Assembly: GCF_030068505.1 (NCBI RefSeq)
Contig: NZ_JAQOSO010000115.1
Span: 29,316-93,315, forward strand
DNA: 64,000 nucleotides
Source: Roseofilum capinflatum BLCC-M114
Lineage (GTDB): Bacteria > Cyanobacteriota > Cyanobacteriia > Cyanobacteriales > Desertifilaceae
Direction: 5' to 3'
Shown here in pieces: positions 18,325 through 26,845 of this stretch. The translations under genes were made by a program, and so were the position numbers. The notes under the pieces were generated by a model that saw only the letters and a program-made list of their open reading frames with translations, was not told where the DNA came from and searched no databases. Every line of letters starts with the position of its first letter. Position 1 is the stretch's first letter.

Positions 18325-19482
18325 GTGCAACTCTTACTCGAAGGAATTTTTAACGGGATTAGTATTGGCTCAGTTTTGCTGATTGCGGCTCTGGGTTTGG
18401 CCATCATTTTCGGCTTAATGGGTGTGATTAATATGGCTCATGGCGAGTTGATGATGCTGGGAGCCTATACCACGTTTGTGGTGCAAAATGGCTTTAGAGC
18501 CATGGGCGATCAGTTTTTTGAAGTTTATATCTTTTTTGCCCTCCCTGCGGCGTTTCTGGTAGCCGCAGCCATGGGAATTATCTTGGAGCGGGGGGTGATT
18601 CGGTTCTTGTATGGCCGACCCTTAGAAACCTTGTTAGCGACTTGGGGCGTGAGCTTAATTTTACAGCAGTTTGTCCGGAGTGTGAGTTGGCAAATGGTGG
18701 CAGGATTAGGGATATTTTCGCTGCTGTTTTTCGGGGGAGGGTGGGTATTATCTCGTCGCCCGAATTTTGAGCAAATTCGGAAATGGGCGATCGCCGCTCT
18801 CCTCCCCCTGTCTGCCGGTATCGCGATCGCCACAGGCATAATTCTCGGTAATATCTTCAAGCTGGCAGTTACTCAACCTTGGTTTGGAGCGCAAAACGTC
18901 GATGTAACGGCCCCCTCCTGGTTACGGGGTGGGCTTCCTGTCCTCAACTTCCAACTTCCCTACGCCCGGCTGTTTATCATGGGCTTAACGGCGATCTGCA
19001 TTGTGGGCATTTACGTCTTTTTGCAGCGATCGCCCTGGGGGTTACGCATTCGCTCCGTTACCCAAAACCGCACCATGAGCGCCTGCTTGGGCATTCCCAC
19101 CAACCAAGTTGACGCGCTTACCTTTGCCCTCGGTTCTGGATTAGCGGGTGTGGCTGGATGTGCCATTAGTTTACTCGGTTCTGTGGGCCCGAATACGGGA
19201 CAAAATTATATTGTCGATGCCTTTATGGTTGTGGTTGTGGGTGGGGTAGGTAAATTAGTGGGGAGTTTAGTCGCAGCCCTATCCATCGGCACATTAAATT
19301 ATCTCATTGGTTCCGGCACTCTCGCCTTAGTCGCCACCCCCATCCAACCCGTTGCTGATTTCTTTACCTTTTTTGCCACCACCAGCATGGCAAAGGTGAT
19401 GGTATTTGCCTTCATTATTGCCTTCCTACAAATCCGTCCGGCAGGTATTTTCCCGCAAAAAGGGCGCACAGTTGATGCTTAA
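18325..19482 (+). CDS. urtB: Urea ABC transporter permease UrtB
   Basis: A 385-residue inner-membrane permease of the LivH family. The N-terminus is typical (LLLEGIFNGISIGSVLLIAALG, then FGLMGVINMAHGELMMLGAY). Further conserved segments are RGVIRFLYGRPLETLLATWG and the C-terminal VVVVGGVGKLVGSLVAAL. It starts at GTG 18325, with GGAG seven bases upstream. The remaining subunits (urtC, urtD, urtE) do not follow: 400 bases of repeats and then an opposite-strand gene come next, so the transporter operon is split in this genome. Confidence 0.95.
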   Translation: MQLLLEGIFNGISIGSVLLIAALGLAIIFGLMGVINMAHGELMMLGAYTTFVVQNGFRAMGDQFFEVYIFFALPAAFLVAAAMGIILERGVIRFLYGRPLETLLATWGVSLILQQFVRSVSWQMVAGLGIFSLLFFGGGWVLSRRPNFEQIRKWAIAALLPLSAGIAIATGIILGNIFKLAVTQPWFGAQNVDVTAPSWLRGGLPVLNFQLPYARLFIMGLTAICIVGIYVFLQRSPWGLRIRSVTQNRTMSACLGIPTNQVDALTFALGSGLAGVAGCAISLLGSVGPNTGQNYIVDAFMVVVVGGVGKLVGSLVAALSIGTLNYLIGSGTLALVATPIQPVADFFTFFATTSMAKVMVFAFIIAFLQIRPAGIFPQKGRTVDA

Positions 19483-19525
19483 GGGAATGGGGGAGTGGAG
19501 GAACCGAAATTAAAAACGTAGTGTC

Positions 19526-19645
19526 GTGACACAGCTAAAAGAGGGCTTTGTTTGTAGTAAGCACTTTAGTGCTTAAAAGCCTAGCTAGAGATGGCTCAAG
19601 CAATCACTACCAACAAAATCTATTGCATCAAATTAGCTGTGTCAC
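19526..19645. mobile_element. Short MITE-like element with 13-bp terminal inverted repeats
   Basis: GTGACACAGCTAA (19526-19538) and TTAGCTGTGTCAC (19633-19645) are perfect inverted repeats that bound 120 bases of non-coding DNA. The interior contains a small palindrome, AAGCACTTTAGTGCTT. No coding capacity is present. Confidence 0.5.
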
Positions 19646-19652
19646 AGCAGTA

Positions 19653-19669
19653 GGGAGCAAGATGCTCCC
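19653..19669. repeat. REP-like palindrome
   Basis: GGGAGCAAGATGCTCCC, followed by ACTCCAGT. The same motif, inverted, recurs near 60,300-60,330, so it is a dispersed short palindrome. Confidence 0.6.
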
Positions 19670-19678
19670 ACTCCAGTA

Positions 19679-19842
19679 ATACCCCTCTTCTCTCACTCTT
19701 GGAAATTCGTTAGAATTTCCGTTGTTACAGCCCGCGCTCGCGAAGCGTTTCATGTCGGCGACAGCCGAAAACGGAGTTTTATCACTAACGAAAGAATCAG
19801 GGTTTGAAGCCCTTTTTTTAGAAAGTGACAGAAGAGGGGTAT
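19679..19842. mobile_element. MITE-like element with 19-bp terminal inverted repeats
   Basis: ATACCCCTCTTCTCTCACT (19679-19697) is matched at 19824-19842 by its reverse complement with one mismatch. The 164-base element has no ORF. Its interior holds a hairpin (GGAAATTC/GAATTTCC) and a terminator-like AGGGTTTGAAGCCCTTTTTTT-type stem-loop near 19799-19819. The ends are flanked by TA, as expected for the IS630/Tc1 type, but the parent transposase is not in the window. Confidence 0.6.
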
Positions 19843-19882
19843 AATCCGCGTTCCCCCATCTCCCTATCCAGAGCGCAACGCG

Positions 19883-22282
19883 CTAGACCAAGGTCAACGA
19901 GTTCGTAAAGTCAACACTGGCGAATGCAGTTGCACCAACGGCCAACGCTTGACCGGAAATGCTGCCCCCAACAAAGACGCTACTGGTAACGGAGACATTG
20001 CCAGTTGTGTTGACCTGAATATTGGCACTGCCGAAGGTCAACTGTGCTGGAGATACCCCATTGACGACACCCAAAATAGAGGTTACGCCATTGGTGGTGA
20101 CTTGGATGATGGTGTTGCCATTTTCTACCGTCAAGGTGAGGTCATTGGGGGTAATGCCACCGGTTAGACCAATGGTATCGCCTTGACGATAGTCGAGAAT
20201 CACATCGGCTGCGGCTGCGGTTGCTGCTGCGGTGCTGGTGCGGAGGACAAAGACATCGTTACCTGCACCACCGATAAGGGTATCTGTACCGAAGTCGCCA
20301 CTGATGACATCATCGCCAGCACCACCGTTGATCAGGTCATTGCCTTGACCGCCGAAGATGCCATCATTATCCGCACCGCCATCGAGGGTGTCATCGGCTT
20401 CACCTCCCGTGAGTTGGTCTTGACCGGCATCTCCATTGACGATATCATTGCCCCGATCGCCACCTGCGCGATCGTTGCCATCACCACAGTTCACTTGGTC
20501 ACTGCCTTGACCGCCATTACAGGTATCATTGCCTGCGCCGCCATTGATCGTATCATCGCCCCGATTCCCATTGGAGTTATCATCCCCTGCACCCGCATTG
20601 ATTTGGTCGTCGCCATCTAAGCCAAAAATGGCATCACTGGAGGCTGTACCGGAGAAAATATCATTACCGATAGTGCCTTGAAATTGTCCAGCAACTTCCA
20701 CGACAATATTAACGGATGGGGTTGGTGTGGGACTGGGTGTGGGACTGGGTGTGGGACTCGATGTGCTGGGTGGGGCAACTGGATCTACAACCGGGCCGGG
20801 AGTAGGAGCTGGAGGTGGAGCAGGGGCTGGAGGTGGAGCAATTTCATACAGAGTTGTCGTGCCGCTAAATTCATTACCTACTGCCAGTAAGGGCTTATCG
20901 TTCGGGCTATTGGCGGCAGGGATAAATTCTAATCCTTCGGGAGCAATATCTATGCCGTTGGGCTGCACGTATTGGACGAAACTGGGCGATGTTGGATTAC
21001 TTACATCATAGACCATAATCCCGCCGATACGCTCTAAGCCAATAAAAGCATAACTTCTGCCATTGACGACACCGGTGGCGATCGCCTCTGGTTCTGCACC
21101 TTTATTGTCACTGCGAGCGTCACGCTCCGTCACCACATTACCGTTCTCTAGCTCGGTTCCAGAGTTAAAACGGGCGGGAACCTGCTCGGAGGTAATGCGC
21201 CCGAAGTCATCGCCACTGTCGTAAACGATAGTGCCAGATTGGTTCAAAATGGAGAACGATCGCGCCCCATAAGCCAACAGGCGATCGTAGTCCCCATCAC
21301 CATCGGTATCGCCGTCAATATTGGAAACTTGCAAGCGTCCCAGTTGTTCGTCTTCCTGAAGGTCGGCGGCATTGGGAAATGCTGTGGCATCTAAGGTTAA
21401 GTCGGCAATCCTTTGATCCTCGTCGCGAGCATCTCCTTCATTCGCGGTAACGTAGTAGGTTTGACCGTTGGCTTCAAAAGAGGCGATGGAATCGGGCATA
21501 TACATGCCAAACACCGGCCAGTTTTGCAGATTAATCCCATTGTCGCGATCGCTCGCATCCAAACGATTGCCTGGAAGACTGTGATCTTTCAAACCCAAGG
21601 GGATGATACTTTCGACGGTAGCCGTGGCGATATTCACTTTGGCGATCGCATTATTTTCCTGGAGCGTCACAAAAGCCGTACTGCCATCGGGCGAAACCGC
21701 AATATATTCCGGCTCCATATCTTCAGCAACGGTTTTATTGGGGAATATTCGCACCCCTGCCGTTCGCAGTTGGTCTTCCTGACCATTGAAGGCAGTAAAG
21801 TCTGCGGTTTGTACCGTTGCGCTTGCCACTCCCCCAGAGATATCGATAATACTAATAGAACCTTCTGGATCTGTAGCCCCCGGCTCCCCCTCATTGGCCA
21901 CTAACACCTTCTGGCCGTCTGGAGTAAACGTGACCATATCCGGCAATACCCCAACGCCGACAGAGCTTTGCAGAGTGCCATCAGGGTCAAAAAAAGCAAC
22001 CGCCCCTGGGGTTACTGGATCGGCATTTTCTACCGCAACTGCGACCACCCCATTGGCCACCGCGACGCTATTGATTCCAGCACCTATAGAGGGGTCAATG
22101 TTTATGGTTGAAATTAGAGTTGGGTTAGTGGGATTGCTGATATTGAGAACGTCAACGGCTGCACTATTAGCATTCACCACAAACAGGCGTTGAGTTCCCG
22201 GATCGTGGGCGACAATTTCCGCAGCGCTTTCGTCGGTTACTCCCGATGAGTATCTGCCAATCAACTTTAATTCTATGGCCAT
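19883..22282 (-). CDS. Large choice-of-anchor I / RTX calcium-binding protein
   Basis: A protein of about 799 residues. Residues 1-480 form a beta-propeller-like choice-of-anchor I domain (MAIELKLIGRYSSG, then FVVNANSAAVDVL and EPEYIAVSPDGSTAFV), a fold also seen in alkaline-phosphatase-like surface proteins. A Pro/Thr/Ser linker (TPSPTPSPTPSP) follows. After it come about a dozen RTX nonapeptides (GGxGxDxxx; GGAGNDTCNGGQGSDQVN) and a C-terminal type I secretion-like region. There is no Sec signal, which fits type I secretion. ATG 22282 follows GAGGA. No ABC exporter genes are near. The RTX part contains two Cys, which is uncommon. The function is probably extracellular or cell surface. Confidence 0.85.
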   Translation of the reverse strand: MAIELKLIGRYSSGVTDESAAEIVAHDPGTQRLFVVNANSAAVDVLNISNPTNPTLISTINIDPSIGAGINSVAVANGVVAVAVENADPVTPGAVAFFDPDGTLQSSVGVGVLPDMVTFTPDGQKVLVANEGEPGATDPEGSISIIDISGGVASATVQTADFTAFNGQEDQLRTAGVRIFPNKTVAEDMEPEYIAVSPDGSTAFVTLQENNAIAKVNIATATVESIIPLGLKDHSLPGNRLDASDRDNGINLQNWPVFGMYMPDSIASFEANGQTYYVTANEGDARDEDQRIADLTLDATAFPNAADLQEDEQLGRLQVSNIDGDTDGDGDYDRLLAYGARSFSILNQSGTIVYDSGDDFGRITSEQVPARFNSGTELENGNVVTERDARSDNKGAEPEAIATGVVNGRSYAFIGLERIGGIMVYDVSNPTSPSFVQYVQPNGIDIAPEGLEFIPAANSPNDKPLLAVGNEFSGTTTLYEIAPPPAPAPPPAPTPGPVVDPVAPPSTSSPTPSPTPSPTPTPSVNIVVEVAGQFQGTIGNDIFSGTASSDAIFGLDGDDQINAGAGDDNSNGNRGDDTINGGAGNDTCNGGQGSDQVNCGDGNDRAGGDRGNDIVNGDAGQDQLTGGEADDTLDGGADNDGIFGGQGNDLINGGAGDDVISGDFGTDTLIGGAGNDVFVLRTSTAAATAAAADVILDYRQGDTIGLTGGITPNDLTLTVENGNTIIQVTTNGVTSILGVVNGVSPAQLTFGSANIQVNTTGNVSVTSSVFVGGSISGQALAVGATAFASVDFTNSLTLV

Positions 22283-22415
22283 TATGGATTCCTCGGACAA
22301 AACTGCCCGCATCCTACTAAATTTTGTTACCTGCCAAGATTAAATCTTGAATATTTTATGGTTAAATTAAAACTAAGTTTAGATTAAAAATTGGGTGAGG
22401 AAATGGGGAATAGCA

Positions 22416-22542
22416 CTATACAGCGCTTTGCGCTAGGGAATAGGGAATCGGGAATAGGGAATAGGGAATAGGGAATAGGGTTGTGGTACATGGCTTTGAG
22501 CCTTTAAGACGGTACACCATAACAGCGCGAAGTGCTGTATAG
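22416..22542. repeat. Inverted-repeat-bounded block containing heptamer repeats
   Basis: CTATACAGCGCTTTGCGC (22416-22433) and GCGCGAAGTGCTGTATAG (22525-22542) are inverted copies with two mismatches. Inside, about six tandem GGGAATA heptamers run from 22436 to 22480. It is non-coding and lies upstream of the RTX gene. Confidence 0.65.
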
Positions 22543-22573
22543 CTAGTCTAAATTGAGTTGTGCAACAGGAAAT

Positions 22574-22703
22574 GCCCTCTCCCTAATCCCTCTCCCACGG
22601 GAGAGGGACTTCTACTCCCCTTCTCCCTTCGACTTCGCTCAGGACAGCGCCTGCGGGAGAAGGCTTGCCCTGAGCGTAGCCGAAGGGGGCTGGGGGATGA
22701 GGG
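22574..22703. repeat. Dispersed palindromic repeat
   Basis: Nested imperfect inverted repeats: CCTTCGACTTCGCTCAGG against CCTGAGCGTAGCCGAAGG, with flanking CTCTCCC/GGGAGAG arms. It is a G/C-rich structure of the kind scattered through cyanobacterial intergenic regions. Open frames crossing it are not genes. Confidence 0.6.
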
Positions 22704-22732
22704 GCAGCTATTACATAACTCATTTAGGTTGG

Positions 22733-24031
22733 CTATACTTGTTCTTCTGTTTCATTTAATGGGGTTTGTTTGGCTTCAATTTCTAAGAGTTCGGGAACGG
22801 TGACGAACCGATAGCCTTGTGCTTTGAGGGTGGTGATAATTTGGGGTAGGGCTTCGACGGTGTTGCGGCGATCGCCTCCCCCATCATGAAAGAGTACAAT
22901 CCCACCAGGGGTGACACTCTTTAAGACGTTATCAATTAACACCGGAGTAGACACATAATAGTCCTCTGAGTCAGAAGACCACATCATAATCCCATAGCCT
23001 TGAGACTCGGCATAATCAGCTAAACCGCTCTCTAACTTACCTCCTGGAGGTCGAAACAGCTTGGTTTTGATTCCTGTGGTATCAAAAATCAGTTTGCTGG
23101 TGGACTCAATTTCCTGGGCGGCGGTTTGGGAGTCAACAGTATGGGTATAGTGATGTTGGGTATGATTGCCCAGAGCATGACCCGCATCCGCGACTTTTTT
23201 GGCAATTTTGGGATACTGTTTCAGATGCTGTCCCACGAAGAAAAAGGTGGCTTTAATCTCATGTTCTTTGAGAATATCTAAAACTTGTTCTGTGGTGTTG
23301 GGCCAAGGGCCATCATCAAAGGTTAACGCCACAACTTTAGGCATGGCTAAAGCCTCGGCTTTATTAATTACTTTGCCGCGAAATTGTTCGGGAACATCCA
23401 CAAGCTTGAAAGAGGGTTCGAGTTTGGGCGGTAAGGCAACGGGAGTGGGTGAGGCTTCGGGAGTGGGAGTAATGGTCGGTGGGGGATCGAGGGGAACGGG
23501 GGTAGAGGTGGCTAATCGGTTTTGATGAATCCAATGGGCATTGATCAGTTGTGCGTAAAACCACCAACAGGAGAGAATAAAACTAACAGCAGTCAACCGA
23601 CTGATGAATAACGTCCGCATCAGCCGGAATTGGAAAGGCGAGGGAGATGTGGCACTTGCAGGGAGAGCCAGGATACTCTGTTGTTGAGTAGCTGGAGTGC
23701 TAATTCGTACTGCTTGCTTCCAGAGAATGCGGCGATCGCCTGCTTGCCTAGCAATAATCCTTACCTGGTAAATGGCGGCTGAGTTGAGCGTCCACAGGCG
23801 ATAGCAGACAAAGCGCACCAAACGCTGCTGGAGATTCAAGCACTGATCCTTGCGTTTGGGGTGGTGAAAATTGACCTGAACATTGAGCCAGCGATCGGGG
23901 GATTGGTTCACCTGCACTGAAACCCCTTGAGGTGCAAGTAAGCTATTCATCCAATAGGTGATTGCCTGGGGATGACCTTCCTTAGCGAGGTCGAGAAGAG
24001 AAGGTTGGGCAAAGCTTTCAGAATAGGTCAT
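22733..24031 (-). CDS. Polysaccharide deacetylase (NodB domain) with N-terminal accessory domain
   Basis: A 432-residue protein. The C-terminal 200 residues are a NodB-type carbohydrate esterase 4 domain: TFDDGPWPNTTEQVL (metal Asp), GNHTQHHYTH (metal His pair), RPPGG and MMWSSDSEDY. It probably deacetylates peptidoglycan or chitin-like sugars. In the middle is one transmembrane helix (TAVSFILSCWWFYAQLI) and a Pro/Thr-rich spacer, placing the enzyme outside the cytoplasmic membrane. Residues 1-110 are a soluble cytoplasmic domain (LAKEGHPQAITYWMNSLL) also seen at the start of other cyanobacterial proteins; its function is not known to me. Confidence 0.9.
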   Translation of the reverse strand: MTYSESFAQPSLLDLAKEGHPQAITYWMNSLLAPQGVSVQVNQSPDRWLNVQVNFHHPKRKDQCLNLQQRLVRFVCYRLWTLNSAAIYQVRIIARQAGDRRILWKQAVRISTPATQQQSILALPASATSPSPFQFRLMRTLFISRLTAVSFILSCWWFYAQLINAHWIHQNRLATSTPVPLDPPPTITPTPEASPTPVALPPKLEPSFKLVDVPEQFRGKVINKAEALAMPKVVALTFDDGPWPNTTEQVLDILKEHEIKATFFFVGQHLKQYPKIAKKVADAGHALGNHTQHHYTHTVDSQTAAQEIESTSKLIFDTTGIKTKLFRPPGGKLESGLADYAESQGYGIMMWSSDSEDYYVSTPVLIDNVLKSVTPGGIVLFHDGGGDRRNTVEALPQIITTLKAQGYRFVTVPELLEIEAKQTPLNETEEQV

Positions 24032-24123
24032 GGGTTACAGCTAGGCATTAGGGAATTGGGAATGAGGAATAGGTGGCTCGGATGGAGAGCTGTTCTAAGT
24101 TTCTTTTACTCTGCCATACCTGT

Positions 24124-24217
24124 TATAGCGCTACGCATTCAAGTTAGGACAACTTGAGGTTGGTAAGGGCTTTTCGGCCGTAACCTTTTATATTAAATCT
24201 AAGCGCGTAGCGCTATA
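24124..24217. repeat. 94-bp element with perfect 13-bp inverted ends
   Basis: TATAGCGCTACGC and GCGTAGCGCTATA bound a 94-base non-coding block that also contains TCAAGTTAGGACAACTTGA and TTACGGCCGAAAAG-type palindromes. It fills much of the 320-base gap between the deacetylase and a Uma2 gene. I see no gene in the rest of that gap. Confidence 0.6.
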
Positions 24218-24354
24218 TCAGTTACCAGAGATCAATTTCTCATTGTTTCCGGTGGATTGGCATTTGTCAATTGTTGAGTCTTGATTTATAAAGCGAGGAT
24301 AACACCTTAGAGCAAATCTCGAACAGCAGAGGATAAAAATATAGGCGGTCATGC

Positions 24355-24933
24355 TCAACCTTCAGGCATTAAATTTAGACCTCGATAAACCTGTTCAATG
24401 GGGAAACTGAGGTTAACACTTTTGAGTTCTATAGTGTCCCCTTCCTGATAGTTAAGGATGATCCATTCTCCAGCATCATTCTTATGATACAAATCCATGG
24501 CGATCTGAGTCGAGCTAACCAGCAAATAGTCGATTAAAGCGGGATTTTGGCGATACATCCTAAACTTGCCGCCGCGATCGTAGGCTTCCGTACTTTTGGA
24601 TAAAACTTCCACAATTAAGCAGGGATAGGTAAAAAAGTTGGGGGTATTTTTGTCGCGATCGTCGCAGGTAACACTAGCATCCGGATAAGTATAATTCTCG
24701 GTTTCAAGCATATTAATTTTAATATCAGAGTTACCGGGAATGCAGCCACTCCCCTCTAAATGAGCCTCAAACAGAGCTGTTAACCGGATAGCAATGCGCC
24801 CATGATTGACGCTACCGCCGCCCATGGCATACACATGACCCTCTATATATTCATATTTTTCTAGTTGCTGTTCCTCCCAAGCAAAATACTCTTTAGGAGT
24901 GAAATGGGGAGAATTGTCATTAGCTGCAATCAT
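24355..24933 (-). CDS. Uma2 family (DUF820) putative endonuclease
   Basis: A protein of about 192 residues with the PD-(D/E)XK-like Uma2 fold, hugely expanded in cyanobacteria and of unclear function. Visible are TPKEYFAWEEQQLEKYEYIEG at the start, YPDASVTCDD with the putative metal Asp, and CLIVEVLSKSTEAYDRGGKF with Glu and Lys. DYLLVSST lies near the end. ATG 24933 is preferred (family-typical start); the frame extends to 25029. It is distinct in sequence from the other two Uma2 genes at 25.9 and 30.1 kb. Confidence 0.88.
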   Translation of the reverse strand: MIAANDNSPHFTPKEYFAWEEQQLEKYEYIEGHVYAMGGGSVNHGRIAIRLTALFEAHLEGSGCIPGNSDIKINMLETENYTYPDASVTCDDRDKNTPNFFTYPCLIVEVLSKSTEAYDRGGKFRMYRQNPALIDYLLVSSTQIAMDLYHKNDAGEWIILNYQEGDTIELKSVNLSFPIEQVYRGLNLMPEG

Positions 24934-25089
24934 AGTGATGGGTGATAGAGTATGGATGATTGGCCCATGATAACATTTTTGCACAGATGAAGAAGAGCCT
25001 ATCTGCTTTTGCCCAAGTACAGATCGCACTTTAGGTTATACAATGGGATGATGCGGGTCATTATTTGAGACAATAAGGACGATTAAAAG

Positions 25090-25815
25090 ATGAAATTACC
25101 GGGTTCTTGGAAAATTCCTGAAGTCATTCAAAATCGCTTAGGGCAAAAAAGTGTGGGAAAACAACGGGCGATGATTGCGGAAGGTCATCTGCTCTTAATT
25201 CTCCATCATGTGCCTAAACCGAATGAAAAAGAGCGTCAAGGGGTTTTCTTTTGGCGCGATCCTCAAGAAAAATGGCAATCGAGTCATGGGGGAATGGGTT
25301 TACAACCCCTCAGAAAACATCTACAAGCCTATGATGAAGAAGTGAATCAACTCAGTGCTGAATATGAAAAAGCGCAACAGGCTGAAGATTATTTTCAATT
25401 ATTAGAAGATTTGGCTCCTCTGCGACTGGCGACTCAGAATTTACACTTTGCTTTACAATCAGCAAGAGAAGGGATTCCAGATGACCGGGATATTATTGAT
25501 TTACGGGATTCGGCTTATGAAATTGAGCGATCGCTCAATCTGCTCCACGATAATATGAAAAATGCCCTAGACTATCGCATTGCCCAACGGGCCGAACAAC
25601 AAACCAAAATCAGTCTAGAATCGGTTAGAATGAGCAACCGTCTCAATATTTTAGTGGCCATTTTCTTCCCCTTGACCGCTACAAGCTGTGTGTTTGGTAT
25701 GAACCTCAATAGTGGAATTAGCTCCTCTTCCATACTGGCGTTTTGGTTTATTCTCATCGTCAGTATATCCTTGGGATTAGTGGTGCGCCGTTGGATTGTT
25801 ACGGGAAAACTTTAG
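25090..25815 (+). CDS. CorA-like membrane protein
   Basis: A 241-residue protein. The last 60 residues have two transmembrane helices joined by the FGMNL segment (GMN being the CorA ion-selectivity motif), followed by a basic end (RRWIVTGKL). The preceding helical region (DLAPLRLATQNLHFALQSAREG, then RSLNLLHDNMKNALDYRIAQRAEQQTKI) resembles the CorA stalk helix. The N-terminal domain is shorter than in canonical CorA (about 320 residues), so whether it transports Mg2+ or another cation is uncertain. Confidence 0.75.
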   Translation: MKLPGSWKIPEVIQNRLGQKSVGKQRAMIAEGHLLLILHHVPKPNEKERQGVFFWRDPQEKWQSSHGGMGLQPLRKHLQAYDEEVNQLSAEYEKAQQAEDYFQLLEDLAPLRLATQNLHFALQSAREGIPDDRDIIDLRDSAYEIERSLNLLHDNMKNALDYRIAQRAEQQTKISLESVRMSNRLNILVAIFFPLTATSCVFGMNLNSGISSSSILAFWFILIVSISLGLVVRRWIVTGKL

Positions 25816-25868
25816 CGCTCAAAGACAGAACAAGATCTAGCAAGATCCTCTGAAGCTTTGTTAAGGCA

Positions 25869-26444
25869 CTACGGGGTGGGATTGAGGATTTGATTGACGG
25901 TTAGATTGAATTGGGGGAAGTTGGGAGAGGGAAGGAAGTCATTATTCCTAAATGTGCCAATTTCTGTATAGGTTTGGTTAGTTAATTCTAAGATTAAAAT
26001 GGTTTGGGTTTGGGGGTCAACGATCCAGTATTCGGGAATGCCACAGTCTTGATATTGAGTGCGTTTGGCGATGTAGTCTCGTTCTCTTTGAATTTCTCCA
26101 GGACTGACGACTTCGATGACTAATATGGGGGGAGACATGGAAAGGCGCAGGGTATTTCGTTGTGAGAGTTGTTCGATGTGTTCTTGGCGAATAATGGTGA
26201 GGTCAGGGTAGCGGTTTTTGGGTTCGCCTCTGACTTCGAGTTCTAAGCCATTTCCTCGAACTTGGTCAGTTCCTAAAATTGAGGCAAAGGCGAAAAAAAT
26301 GCGGTTTGCAATTTGAAAATTCAGACCGGATTCGGGAGGCATTTCTATAAGTTCACCGTTGAAGAGTTCATAGAGTTTTTCGGAGTTGTCGTTGTACTTT
26401 AGGTAGTCTTCAAATGTTTGAAAGCGAGGGTGGGTGGTTAGCAT
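25869..26444 (-). CDS. Uma2 family putative endonuclease, duplicate copy A
   Basis: A 191-residue Uma2 protein with MLTTHPRFQTFEDYL at the start, RYPDLTIIRQEH (metal Asp), PPILVIEVVSPGEIQRERDY (Glu and Lys region), and CGIPEYWIVDPQ. It is about 92% identical to the gene at 30,123-30,698 (roughly 15 substitutions, no gaps), so one is a recent copy of the other. Both face left and flank the clpB segment. Confidence 0.9.
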   Translation of the reverse strand: MLTTHPRFQTFEDYLKYNDNSEKLYELFNGELIEMPPESGLNFQIANRIFFAFASILGTDQVRGNGLELEVRGEPKNRYPDLTIIRQEHIEQLSQRNTLRLSMSPPILVIEVVSPGEIQRERDYIAKRTQYQDCGIPEYWIVDPQTQTILILELTNQTYTEIGTFRNNDFLPSPNFPQFNLTVNQILNPTP

Positions 26445-26654
26445 GGGTTTAATCCATAAAAAAGGTTTTGTGATAGTAGAATCGATTTTGTTAATCCATC
26501 TACTTTAAGGATATTTGTCCCTTGTGTCAAGTTTTTTTTGATGTTTTACTAAGCTTTATCGACAATAATTTAAGGAGTGTAATAGTATTTTTGTAAATAC
26601 AGCAATTTCCGCGCTTTATGAGGTACATTAATGGCGGTTTTTATAGATCGCTAG

Positions 26655-26825
26655 AATACCTCACTCGCCCTTATTGAGTCTGTTGTTTACTCCCCCCATT
26701 CCCCTACTACATTGACTCAACTTATTGTCCTGTGGCAACAGGGGTGGGAAATACCTATCCCCAAAGCCGTAAATCCCGAATCTCTCGCCCCTTCCGTCTT
26801 TTCTACAATGGTTGCAAAGCGTTAA
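26655..26825 (+). pseudogene. Possible C-terminal gene remnant upstream of clpB
   Basis: After an in-frame stop, 56 codons read through to TAA at 26823-26825. The translation contains LTQLIVLWQQGWEIPIPKAV and looks like the end of a real protein, with normal composition. There is no start codon with a ribosome site. The family is not recognised and the reading could be chance. The rest of the 400-base gap between the Uma2 gene and clpB holds nothing I can assign; no CIRCE operator is visible. Confidence 0.25.
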
Positions 26826-26845
26826 CCTAAGTATGGGAAAAGACT

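Noticed and set aside
20183-20620. 145-codon frame opposite the RTX repeats
   Set aside because: Antisense to the repetitive RTX region, which produces long open frames in all phases.
22553-22803. Two overlapping plus-strand frames upstream of the deacetylase end
   Set aside because: They run through a palindromic repeat and into the deacetylase 3' end on the other strand; no coding signal.
26445-26845. CIRCE/HrcA operator before clpB
   Set aside because: No TTAGCACTC-N9-GAGTGCTAA or close variant is present.
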